Assembly (NCBI GenBank): GCA_028023455.1
Contig: JAQFVV010000063.1
Location: 5,938,794-6,002,793, forward strand
Length of the DNA stretch: 64,000 nucleotides
DNA from: Epiperipatus broadwayi
Taxonomy: Eukaryota > Onychophora > Udeonychophora > Euonychophora > Peripatidae
Direction: 5' to 3'
The translations under genes were made by a program, and so were the position numbers. Below the pieces are notes generated by a model. The model worked only from the letters and a program-made list of their open reading frames with translations. It had not been told where the DNA came from and made no database searches. Shown one piece after another: positions 36,893 through 49,343 of this stretch (its first letter is position 1; each line of letters opens with the position of its first letter).

Positions 36893-36974
<82 letters not shown>
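36859..36974. repeat. (TA)n array interrupted by a C21 tract
   Basis: About 8 TA units, then 21 uninterrupted C residues (36875-36895), then about 40 TA units. It is the only long C/G homopolymer in the window. Confidence 0.95.
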
Positions 36975-36978
<4 letters not shown>

Positions 36979-36999
36979 GAGTAGATTAATTGGATATGT

Positions 37000-39900
37000 C
37001 ATTAATAATATATAAATACTTATTATGTGATTGAAATAGTCCATCTATGTAAAATATCACTATAAGAGAAATTCAAGCATTTAATAAAACTATAATGTGA
37101 TTTTAAAGATTATAATGTAATTTTTTGGATGCTTTTATTATTTGTAATGTGTCAAAAAGATATAAAATTACTAGGAATGGTGAATGCTTATATTATATTT
37201 GTGGTTTTATTACAAATTGTTTTGTAAGTTGTTGAATTTTTGACTTCAGATTTTTGTATTGATAATAAATGTCAACATTTATTATTCTTCAAAGGAGAAA
37301 ATTGTATAAGTGTCCCTTTAATTATATTAAAAATAACAGAATTATAGTCAGATATAGACATTTTTTTTAAAAAGTGAATTCACTTTTTTTTTACTTGTAT
37401 CCATAACTCATTTGTTAAAGTAGTTCTATGCATTAGAAAACATGGCATTATTCAAATTCGAATTGAGTGATTTTAATGTTTAATTTCTGTTTAAGTGTAA
37501 TTTGGATAAGAGATGATTATAAAAATGTTATTTTTTACTCTATCAATAGAATAAGACCTCTTTTTAATATTATTATTTAATCTTAAAACATAATAGTTTG
37601 TGATTATAATAATATGTACTTGTAAATGCTCATGAAACAAAATGCCATTGGTAAACATGGGTGCCTGATATTATGTCTGCATTTTTTTTTAAATGCAGCA
37701 TTTATATTAGCAGTACATGTGTTAAGAAAAAATAATAACATAAATAATTTAATTTTATAGAAGTAATGGCATAATTACAATAACTCTGATTCAAAATTTG
37801 TTATTTCTGAAAATATGTCTCTTAAAATCTTTAAAAAATTCAGACATTATGGTACAGATAAAATATTTCTATTCAGTATAACAAAAGCATTCTTGGTGTG
37901 AATTCTTTGCCTTAAATGCATTAATCATTTTAGCTCCAATGTTACTGCACAAATCCAGTTCTCATACTATTTGACTTTCACTTACACATATAAAAATAGA
38001 AAAATAAAAAATATTATATTAGAACACTCAACAAATTCAACATCATAAACCATTATCTTTTCAATCCAAAACTTATAGATAAATTCTTAATCAATTACAG
38101 TTTATTTTTTTAAAGGACAAGCTTTAATAAGAACAATTATTTCAACTTTAAATTTTAGCAGGTTTTTTTTTTATCTATAAGTGATATCATTTAAATGAGG
38201 GTTTTGAAAATTGTATATCAAGCACAATTCAAACATTCAATTACTCTATAATAAAAAAATAAATTAAAATATTGACTTATATTATTAGCTTTTACTTTAG
38301 CATCATTAATCTTGATGAGTTTGCAATAATTTTTACTGTTATAATGAAGGATTATCCAGGTTGGAAGTGTTTTGATGTTGTGTGAGAAATTAGTTTGAAG
38401 TCATCCTTATCATATTCTTTTCTATTTATGTATTGTAGGCAGAGAGATTACCAAACAAAGCTGTCTATGCTAAATTGACAAATTTAAACTCTCCTCCCTA
38501 AATGATTTCTAACAAACTCATTAACAATTGTACTTTCTCATTCAAGGATGATATCTAAACTACCTCAGTATTTAAAACCTGGTTCAATCATTGTGTTCTT
38601 AGTTACAAAATCTATATTAAAATCACACACACAAATATTGAAATATAAGCTCATTATAACCATTAGAGAAAAAACAGATAACTATGAGAAGCTTATAATT
38701 TTGTTCTGCATTAAGTAAGTGAAAATTAAAACAAAAAATATGGAAAGATAGAAAGGTCTTTCTATGAGAAGTACTATTTAGAGTTTAATTGAATCATTAT
38801 ATATAAATATATAAAACACATATAAAATATTGGAAATTTAAATTAATTTTTCTTTTATTTCTTTCACGTAATATGTATTTATAGAAAATAGAATTTACAT
38901 TAAATTACTATTTGTCTATAAATATAGAATACATTTTTTTTTGGAAACCCTATAAATTTATTATAAACTTATTATAATAATATAGTTTAATTAATATTAT
39001 AATTAATACTTTTTAAAACATTAATTAGTTCTCTAAAACAATTTACATGAACTTTTAAATTAAAATTTTTTTAGTTTAAGCTACGTTTTAATAAAAAAAG
39101 CTAAATGAAAAAAAAACTCAATTAACTTTATTTTTTTTTAAGAATGAAAATAGAAAGAATAGAAATCAAGCTACAGAGAGAAAGTTCTTTAATGTTGTGA
39201 AAGTTATATAAAAATGATTGACATATTTTAATTAATATAAAATGTTTATAAATTTTTTTTGTAATTAATTATGATATTTCTGTTTATTTACATAACTTGT
39301 TTGAAAAATTTTAAATTCATATTTTATTTAATTTTATCGATTTAATTTTTGTTGTCAAAAGTTTTTTTTTTTCGTTTTACATATATCTAAATCATTCATT
39401 AATTTTTTATAATTAGTGAACAAAGAACAATAAAAATATAAACAAAAATAAAAGACCAGTGAATTAATTTTTAAAATGATTATAAAAACAATTCAGAAAT
39501 AGAAAAAATATTTAGAACAATTATTTTTAATGAAATTATATATATATATTTAGATAAAATCTAATAAGCTAATATTTTTAAAACGATAAAATTTGTTTGT
39601 TTGTTTGTTTGTTTGTTTTTTTTGTAATTTCTCCTAAATTCTATTAGTTGGGGAATTTTACAGGTTTGATTTAATTACGTTATGTGATATTTAACTCTTG
39701 AAATGTTTGTAAAGTTTATAATTATATGTTTATAATGAATTGAAAATTGATTGCTTAATAAATTTTATGTTGAATATTATGAAAAGTAATATCGATATTA
39801 TTTATTTTACTATTAGAATTACACTTGTAAAATATATAATTTGCACATATATATATATATATATATTAAATTCAAAAGCTGTAATTTGTACAATAAATAA

Positions 39901-42030
39901 AACTTCCAAATAAGTAAATATTTCTTCATATATATGTAATCATAATGGATGTAAAAATGTAACTATTTCTATATTCATTTTCTTTAAAAATATCACGTGA
40001 TAATTGCTCATAGTTTTGCATAAACAAGATAAAATTTACTTTATATAAAATAAATCCTATTTTTATTAATTTTAGTAATGAGTAAAACATTGATGAAAAA
40101 GTTAAGAAAAGCTTCATTCCCCAAAAATTTTACAATCTCCAGTTTAGGATTATTGACCTTAATTAATAATGAAATTTGACCAATATTAAAAAAAAAATAT
40201 TTTATGTATATATTTTATTACATATTTAATATGTTAAAATATAAATACAAAGACATACAATACATATCCTACTTAAATGAAGTTATATTTATTTATATGT
40301 ATTTTATATTGGCAGGCTGTGAAAAATTATCTGATTTCTTAGAATTAAAATAAAGTTGAGAGACGCTGGGCTACTCTATATATTATCTAGCATTATATTG
40401 CACAATACACTCAGTAGAAGATATATCGATTTTGTTTTAATATACCAATATAAAATATTCTTTACAGTTTTTTTAGAGTCTATATTATTAAGATTTTATT
40501 CTAAAATTAAGGTTTTTAAATTTTTTATGGACTTCTCTTAGATTAAATAAACATATAAAAATCATATTTATATTTCAACATAATTACTTCATTTGGATAA
40601 AATTTGGGTTGTTTGATTTATAAAATCATATGCTATCACAAAACTGCAAGTTTGGGTACTTAAAAGTTAAGTCATGTTGTTTTAATTTGGGATATAAAAA
40701 GATTCATACAAAATCTGAAGGATGATAATTTTTGGAGACACATATATTTTTATATTTAAATGAGTACACAGATTAACTTAAATTTTGTATGAATAATAAA
40801 TTATTTTCATTATTATTTTACTTAGGATCTAAGCATAAAAAATATTTTCTTTCTAGAATCATTATAAAGTTGTTGTTGTTTTTTGTTTTTTTTTTTCAAA
40901 ATAATAGTATTATAAATTTTTAAATAGGTTTGTTAAAAGTATGGTTGATACAATAAAGAATAAATACGATCGTTGAATGCCTAAATTAAATGAATCAAGG
41001 AAAAATATTTATTTATTTTTTTGTTTGTAAAACTAAATTAGTAGAATTATTCAGTGATTTATTTAAATTCTTCATTAAAAACATTAAAACTGTGGAAAAT
41101 CATTTGTCAAAAAAAAAAAAAAAATCACTTCGCAAATTATAACACAATTTAATAATTATTAGATCAATTTTAATAATATTTCACACATATTATTGAAAAT
41201 TTATTTTATTTTATTTTTAAATTAAAGATACATATGTATTGCATTGCAAAAATAAAATGAATAAAATTTAGTTATATGTAAGCAATCATATATTAGCAGG
41301 TATATCTAATATCCAAGCATATAAAAATATAAATCTAAAATTATTTCCGCATAGAAAAGTAAATAAATGGAGAATATATCTTTGTACTAAATAAATAAAA
41401 AAAAATCACTACTTTTACTTATAACGTAAATAATAATAATTATTTATATATCAATTGAAATAAATTAAGCATACCTATAAAATATACAATGTAGATTAAA
41501 TATACACATGTGGTTGTAGTTATTATTAACATTTATTGACGATCTGATATTTTAAATTTTTTTTATCCCGTGTATCAATTTATTTTTGAATAATTTAGTT
41601 GATATAATTAAAAATCAAGAATACAAAACAAATCAATTTTAGTAAAAATGGATTTTCATTCTTTATTACTCTTTGTTATTTTAATTTAAAAACGACTAGT
41701 TTCATTCCTTTTTATTTGAGTACACCTGGGCTATAGGTTGAAAACACATTAAGATTGTTATATGTAAAAAAAATATTTTCCTTTAAAATAAATTAAAATA
41801 AAATTGAGAAGATAAGAATTTATATTCAATGAAGTTGGAGATATTTGTCCATCATCATTGATACTTTCAACCAACTACAATCTATTGTGAGATAAATTAA
41901 TCCAGTATTTCTGATATATAGTTTCTTTTTTCCATATCACTCCAGAAAATTTTTTTATATCATAAATTTATTTTACACACGACATATTTCTAGATGTTTA
42001 AAAAAAAAAAAATTCAGTTTAAGGCTTTAA
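37000..42030. other. AT-rich non-coding stretch, no gene seen
   Basis: Only minor simple repeats are present: a perfect AAAAAGTGAATTCACTTTTT palindrome at about 37370-37389, (TTTG)n at 39592-39620 and a TA array at about 39849-39866. Small frames at 39926-40117 and 40356-40541 have no recognisable motif. Confidence 0.6.
39592..39620. repeat. (TTTG)n microsatellite
   Basis: About six TTTG units followed by a T-run. Confidence 0.9.
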
Positions 42031-42059
42031 CTTATAATCTCTTGTCATGATTATTGTCA

Positions 42060-42990
42060 ATGCATCCAGTTTTATTTAAGTCTATTAATTTTTTCAATAA
42101 ATGGAAATAGTATCAGTTTATTCTTTAAATCATAACATTTAACTTTTGATTCCTTGTTATTATTTTCTAATATACATCTTTCTATACTTTGTTGTGTGGC
42201 TTGAAGTTTATGTATTACTTTTCTGTTAATTATCCACATCTCAGATTCTTTGTACAAACTGGCAATCATTTATTAAAAATTTTCTTTATCAAACATATAT
42301 GCATATTTCTTTCCAGTGTTTAGTAATTTTGAATGAAAACACTCCAACCAAATTTAATTCTATGATTAAGATCACCTTCTATGTTTCCATGTTTAATAAC
42401 CTAACTGAGCTATTTTTAGTTATTCACTTCTTCTAATTTATTAATTTTATATTCTCTTCTCATTAAAAATCATCGAACATTATTTTAGTATTTTTAGCAG
42501 TTATCTTTAGTTGTACTTTTTAATTTTTATCTATCAGAATTGTAATATTTTCTAAGCTCTGGAACAGTATTTGAAAAAGCAACTATATCATCATCAAAAT
42601 GTGAATGACTTAAATAACATCATTTTTTATTATTCTTTTAGCTTTCTATTTTAATTTTCAAAATACTTTCCATGATAATACTATAACAAATTTTAGATAT
42701 ATGGAATTATCTTTGTCAACACTCAAATCTTATGAACCATAAAAAACAATAAGATCATTGATGTTATAGTACTAGACATAGTTTTCACAATCTGACAACA
42801 TCCTGCATACATATCTTGACGATATAAAGCTTTAAATACTCTAGAAATGTATATAGAATCAAATGTTTTTCAATAATCTAAAAATATACAACGTAATAGC
42901 AATTCTTACTTATTAAATTCTTCTATGATCTCTTTTAATATTGGAATCCAATTTATAGTGATGTATTAATCATTAAATTTAATTTGATCT
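42060..42990 (-). pseudogene. RTE-like LINE reverse transcriptase, decayed
   Basis: Read on the minus strand in order: KTFDSIYISRVFKAL at about 42835-42880 (palm motif A, 'KAFDSI...VLKAL'); HFDDDIVAFSNT at about 42570-42603 (FADD box with A changed to D); EGDLNHRIKFGWSVF near 42350-42400; and ESEMWIINRKVIHKLQATQQ then SIERCIL at about 42170-42260. The last matches the 'YGSETWxxxKxxxxKLxxxQRSMERxML' tail of RTE-type endonuclease-reverse transcriptases. Several stops and frame changes separate the blocks, and only the last 65 codons (42072-42269) are open. The endonuclease is not visible. Non-functional. Confidence 0.82.
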
Positions 42991-42999
42991 TTAAATTTA

Positions 43000-45050
43000 T
43001 AATAAAAAGAAACATAAAACTGTAAGCAGGGAAAATAAATTATCATTATATTAATGGTAAAATTAGACATCTAAAATTTTTGTTTTTATTAGTGCTTCTT
43101 TCCATATAAACTCAATCCTATCACAAATGTTTAGTAGCACATAAATTAGATTCACCTCTCTCACTATGAATGCAGCATTTTAAAACATTCAATTCACTTT
43201 TCCAAGTGAGCAAAAAATAATAGCAAGTGTTATATTGTCATGCATTTTTAGATGTAATTACATTTATTTTCATGTATAAATTTTTGGATATATTTCATCT
43301 TTATATTTCATTACTCATTCCTGAAATATAGAGCCATAAATGTTAAAAAACTCATTATCCCCAAGATGTGCATTTCATGCTGAACCAGTACTCATCAATA
43401 AATCCAGAAGACAATCTCTTACATATCATTTGATCATTTGTTTAAGATTATAAAAGAAATGTTATTATGTCAAACTATAACAACTTCATATTTAACTTTC
43501 AAATAAATTTCATTATCATAGATGAACAATTGTATATAATATGAGAGTCTTATTAGTTCCTCATACTTTATAATCTTCCAATTTGAATGTTTTATATAAA
43601 TATGAATGTATATAGTGTCATATAGTTTATTAGTCAATTCCTAAGCATTCAAACAAAATTTAGATCTTGGACAGGGATTTAAACTAACCATGTACATAAG
43701 CATTTTATAAGATTATAAGTGCTATGTGCAAAACATATATTAACTTTTACTACATACAATAAAAATTCATTATTTCATAATAATTAATTTGATTCTCCAT
43801 AAAAAGATAAAAGTAATATTTAAATGATAAAATACATCTACATGAATGCCACTGTTAAAAATATATGATTAGGCAATTATGATTTGCATTCTTGTCAATG
43901 GTTCAATACAATAAATCTTTCTAAAATTCAGATGTATGCATAAATAATTAACATTATTTAGTAAAAATATGCATCAAAGAATTCATCAAATGCTGAAATT
44001 TCTTTGCAATATATGAAATATATTAAAATAAATAGTGAACATTCATGACATTTTTTCACCTTAGAAGCAGGAATGTTACACCTATTTATATAGAAACAAG
44101 ACATAATAATATACAACACAATTAATCATAGAATTCTTATGAAACTTTAATAATTTAGGATATTCATTTCTATTATTAAGATTGGTACACAAAATAATAT
44201 TAAATACTCACAAACACTTCAAGTTCAACACTCCTATACATTATCAAGTTATTAATCCCTACAAATAAACTATTTAGGTCACATAATTTATTTTAACAAA
44301 ATTTCATAAAGTTATAAAAGCATTTATTCACTTCACATGCATAGTGAGGAACCTGAAAGAATTATTTAAATTCAGGTTTTGTGTTATCTAATGATCTTTA
44401 AATTTATTATTGATTCTTATTCTTTCATCGACAAGTTGACCTTTTATAAATTTATATAAAATTGTTACTTTGTTTACAAATATAATGATTTATATTTTCT
44501 GGCCCAAACGTCAATAAATGTTATTAATCAAACTAATAGGATAATGCATTCTTTTAAATACCATTAATCATTAATAAAATATAGAAGATTTCATTATTTA
44601 AGCCTAGTACTAAATACTATTTGAAAATTTAAATTTTTATAAATCTAAATTATTAACTTAGTATTCAATAAATAACTCCTGAAATAATAATAAATATGTA
44701 CATTAGATTTGTAAAGGAAAAGTTTGTCAATTTAAAAACGGATTCTAATAAAATTTATTTAAAATTCTTAATTGACTTATGTACAAATGGCATTAGCAAT
44801 GATCTTTTTAAAGGTAATCTATTTGATATCAAGTTGTTGTTGAAGGTAAGACATTTCAAAGTCAGATTTTACAAAAAGGCATTTTTAGTCATGTTTCATG
44901 GAAAGTTGGCTTTTTTTTTTATCTAAAATTAATCTGCATTAAATTTTGATCTTAAAAAAAAAATTTGTATAACTTGACACTGATCTACTCGGCTATCTAC
45001 ATTTCATATTCTTGTTAATTGTTTTTTTAAAACACTATGTCTATGTCAAA
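43000..45050. other. AT-rich non-coding stretch, no gene seen
   Basis: The part just above 43000 may continue the LINE at 42060-42990, but no motif is legible. The 76-codon frame at 44696-44926 is lysine- and phenylalanine-rich and shows no family resemblance. Confidence 0.5.
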
Positions 45051-45059
45051 GATTTGAAA

Positions 45060-45500
45060 TATGGGCATTCTGATACCTGGAACTTAATTGTAAATATAAA
45101 GAGGACTTGAACTCAGACTTTCAAGCAACATTAAACTATTCACACTATTTCATATATAGGCATAACAACAATATTGGCATAAGCATGGGATTTGGGCATT
45201 TTATCATCAGATTTTCAATGGTATGGATGGCTGAGGAGTTGGAGGTTGGAGTAGATTGAAGCATACCCATTAAAGTATAAAGATTTGCTATCTTAATATA
45301 AACTGAGCACTGATTATATATATGAGTGGGAGATGATAATCTGGACCAACTGATGAGTGCTGGTTCAGCACAAAATATGTCTAATGGTGATTATTTATTT
45401 TTTCTACATGTGTGTGGCCATGAGTATCAGGTTGTATGAGATAGTGTGAATAGTTGAAGGTTGCTTGAAAGTCTGAGTTCAAATCCCCTATAGATCTATG
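45060..45500 (+). mobile_element. Dispersed repeat family C, copy 2, with a decayed hammerhead
   Basis: The sequence matches 22918-23265 over its whole length but has about 95 extra bases (45112-45210). The extra part begins with an inverted copy of the family's own 3' end: TTTCAAGCAACATTAAACTATTCACAC is nearly the reverse complement of 45440-45475. The copy ends with GAGTTCAAATCCC. It has no coding frame. Confidence 0.8.
45335..45395 (+). ncRNA. Hammerhead ribozyme motif, family C copy 2 (probably inactive)
   Basis: CUGAUGA is at 45350-45356. Helix II is GUGCU-GGUUC-AGCAC (45357-45371), five Watson-Crick pairs with the canonical G-C closing pair. The distal helix I is GAUAAUC/GAUUAUU (45335-45341 with 45389-45395). 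Relative to copy 1, a G-U in helix II becomes G-C and a G-U in distal helix I becomes A-U, so pairing is kept. The GAAA box has become AAAA (45372-45375) and the first helix I pair is A-A, so activity is unlikely. Confidence 0.65.
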
Positions 45501-45509
45501 TCACTAAAT

Positions 45510-47080
45510 AATTATGGGATAATCAATTGATAAATTGAAGATTCAGCATCCTTTCCATAGATAAAGTCTAAATTTGTAAAGAATTCAAAACAATAAAACA
45601 GAAAACTAAAAGATAGAAAAGAAACAAAATTTTTCTATTGTCAGTGTGTTAATAAATGCTTTTTGCCCATTTACCTTCTTAGAAATTAATTTAAAAATCA
45701 ACTTTGTGTTATTCATTGATTAGATTGTTAAACTGGTTTTATTTGATAAATAAAGGCAAAACATTAGACTTGGAAGTGATTATTTAAATTGTTTTATTAC
45801 TTTTTTTTTTTAGTTTTAATTTTTAAAAAAGTAAAAAGTAAACTTCCTTACTTTCTACATTTAGAGATTTTACTTCATCTATGACAGAGAAAAGAAAGGT
45901 AAAGTGAAGTTTAGAGCAATTTTTTATTGCCTATGCATGTTTCCAAACATTATTTGATTTAAAATGAATATGATGATGCCTATTATTTTGGGATTTGTGT
46001 GAGATCAAACAGTAAACGATTATCAGTTTGGTGGTGAGGACCAAATCAATAAGAAAAAAGTTTTATTTTTAATATTTTTTTGTTACGTTGGTGCTATTTT
46101 TCCAAAGCTACCCACTTCATTTTTATTTTGATTGTTAATTTGATTTGTACTTTGTACTGAATGTAGCTGACAATTATTTTTTTATTGAAGTAGACAACAG
46201 TTATACAATTCACCATGTTGTGCCCTCCTTCCAGCCTCTCATTATTTTTTTTAAAAAGTCAAAAGATGAAATTTACAAATGTTAAAGAGAAATAATTAAA
46301 ATTAAAAAATCCAAAATAAATTCGTCAATTACGAATACTGAGCTCTCTATGAGAGGTATGCATCAATTAAATTTGTAAGGCAATATTAAGTAGTATTATG
46401 ACAAAATATCCAAAGAAATTTTGAAAGCTTAAAAGTGACCATATGTTTTTCTCCTCTCTTCAACTCCTTCTCCTATTTTATCAAAATTTTGAAAACATAG
46501 AATTGATAATATTTTTGTCTCCTTCTCTCCAACTCATTCTCCCATTTTCTCAAAATCAAAAAAAATAACCAAAAGTCCACACACAACAAAAAGACCTAAC
46601 AATGAAAAGTAATAAAAGATTTTAGATTTTACCTTTAACATTACAATAAATCTATTCTCCAAATCCAAAGAATATTCAACTGATTAGTCAGCCCAGTATT
46701 CTTTCATGATGTCAAAACAATATTTAAAAGGAATAATAAAAAAGAAAGTGGAATGTAAGAAGCTGACTAGATTTGTACCATATAACTTTGTGTATTATGA
46801 TTTTAGAGTGTGAAAAAAATTAATGTTGTTATGCATATCCATAGTATTTGTTCTTTTAAAACAATTTTAACATATCCATGTGTTTTCAGAAATTAATGCA
46901 ACTTTTAATATGTATTTTATAATTTCTACTAAACATTATTATTATTTTTTAATTAATCTTAAAAGTATCCTATATATTATTTATTTTTAGTAAACTTAAT
47001 CATATTCAGACTGCATGATTGTTTTATAAGTAGCACTGCTGAAATAACATAACAGTAGGTGACATTGATTTATATACATG
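45510..47080. other. AT-rich non-coding stretch, no gene seen
   Basis: No frame, RNA gene or element was recognised. Confidence 0.55.
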
Positions 47081-47084
47081 TATG

Positions 47085-47150
47085 TATATGATTTGAAATA
47101 CAGACATTCTTATACTGGGAACTTAACTATAAATATAGGGGATCTGAACC

Positions 47151-47239
<89 letters not shown>
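47085..47239 (+). repeat. Family C end fragment joined to a (TA)n array
   Basis: ATTTGAAATACAGACATTC through GGGGATCTGAACCCC (47085-47152) matches the start of the family C repeat (compare 45055-45115). It then stops at a TA array at 47154-47239. Nothing of the hammerhead part is present. Confidence 0.7.
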
Positions 47240-47241
<2 letters not shown>

Positions 47242-47249
47242 ACCGTCTG

Positions 47250-49300
47250 AATGGGCACAAGGAATTGAGATGCTTTGTATCTGCATTGAATAGTTATATT
47301 ATATTTAAAAAAATGAAATAACCTTAGAATTTTAATTTTTTTTGCTGGAAATTGTTTAAAGCTTATATATGGGTTGTTTATGCAGTTGATAGACCACTTT
47401 ATAAGTATTCATTATTATTATCATGATTAGTGAAGTATTTAATGCCACAGAGAGGGGTTGTTATAATAGGAATTGGTATATTTGGGCAGCAAAATGCAAA
47501 GTTATTTTATGTTAGTGTAATATTTGGTTGAATGGTTTCAAAATCCTTTATTCATTAATACTTATCCTTTTGTCAACAATTAATAGCCATTTCAATTATA
47601 TTTAGTTAGAATAGTTTAATATTTAGGTTGCAGTATATGTGCATGCATATATGCCTGTATTATGTTTCATTTCATTTTCATCTTTTAATAACAGCAAACA
47701 ATAGTACATGTACAATAAAAACATTTAAATTACAGTAATTATCTTAAATAATTTAACACATATATATTTCTTTCCAATGATTAATAGATAGTTGAATCAA
47801 TGAATTATTTTACAAATTAAATAAATTATTAATCATTTTTGTTTAATAGATAATTAATATTCATTTTTCTTTCAAGTTTGTAAAAGCTATTTATTTTATT
47901 ATTATTTTTGTCGTGATTTAATCAAAGTGACTTTTTTTTTTTTTAGAAAATATTTTTTTTGAATATGTAATTAGCTTAGATAGAAAAGAAGCGTGGGAGT
48001 AACCTTGTGAAGGGAAATGACCTTTTTGCTAAAGAGAGCTATTTAACAAAGATCTCCAGTAAGAAATTTGTTTATTATGTATTGTAATTGTAGCCAGTAA
48101 ACAGTGGCTCATTATTGTGAAAATTAAAGCCAGTTGCTGAAGTCAAATTGATTTTAAAAAGGCTTTGGAATAAAACTTCGAAAGGATCTTAAAAAAATTA
48201 TTATGGGAAAAGTTAATTAGAATGCAATTCTAAATTTTAAAAAGGTACATTGGTTTACTTTGCTCTCCTTGATTTAAACATTTTGAATTAACCTCTTCAT
48301 AACTATTGCTTTTTTAAAAATGTATATTGATAATGTCCAGTCTACATTACTTCATTTAATTGTCATTTTAAATAAGAATAAATTGCATGAATATTATTGT
48401 TGTATTATTAACCAACGTATGTCTTTTAATATATCTGGAAAACGCATGCAGAACTATTTTACAGAATATATTTTAATTTTTCACTATTTTCCGTGTTATG
48501 TTTTTGTGAAGATTAAACATAAAATTAAGGATATGCATTTTTTGATAAATCATGCCATGTTTAAATTCATCATAAGGAGATGACAGTATTTATTTATCTG
48601 GTATTTCTGAAAATAATATTGTTTTTCTTAATCCAAACATTATAAGGAACATTTGCCACTCGATAAACGTATTAGAAAGGTTGCCAAGTTAGTATATTTG
48701 TTAGATGATGATATGAGATTAAAATACCCTATTTCTGTCATTATCTTATTACTGAAACACAGTAAAATATTTAGTCAATTTGTCTCATTACCTTTTATCA
48801 TACTTTAGAATTATAATTTATGGGCCAATGTATTTCATTTAACTCAACTGTGTTTGTTAAATTCCCTGAGATCTTATTGTTTATTTCTTGATTGGCATTA
48901 AAATAGGTGTTTAGATTATGATATGCCAAGTCATAGAATTGTTTAGGAATATAATTATAGCAAGCTTATATATGTTATACTTGGATGAAGGAAGAAATTA
49001 AGTTGAAAGAATATTTTAATAGACTGTACCAATAAACATTATGATTCTTTATCATACAATTAATTAACAAAAGGATTTACATTATATTTAATGTTTTGTA
49101 ATATTTCTTCTTTCATTTACTTATAATCAGTATCTTTTGAACTTCCTATAGCCTCCCACTGAGCTGAGCTGAACATAGACTTAATTGAAGAGTTTCAATA
49201 ATAGTTTTGTATTATATATCTTGTTATATTGTTCTATTCATTAATAGAACTGGTGCCTGGGCATTTCGCTCATGTAATGTATATGAGTGGTGTTGGGAGT
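47250..49300. other. AT-rich non-coding stretch, no gene seen
   Basis: The 87-codon frame at 48320-48583 has no recognisable domain or coding bias. No element boundaries were detected. Confidence 0.55.
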
Positions 49301-49305
49301 GTAGG

Positions 49306-49309
<4 letters not shown>

Positions 49310-49340
<31 letters not shown>
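49310..49340. repeat. (TA)n microsatellite, insertion site of the LTR element
   Basis: A TA array ends exactly where the left LTR begins. A TA-rich run also follows the right LTR at 56126-56152, consistent with insertion into one original TA array. Confidence 0.9.
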
Positions 49341-49343
<3 letters not shown>

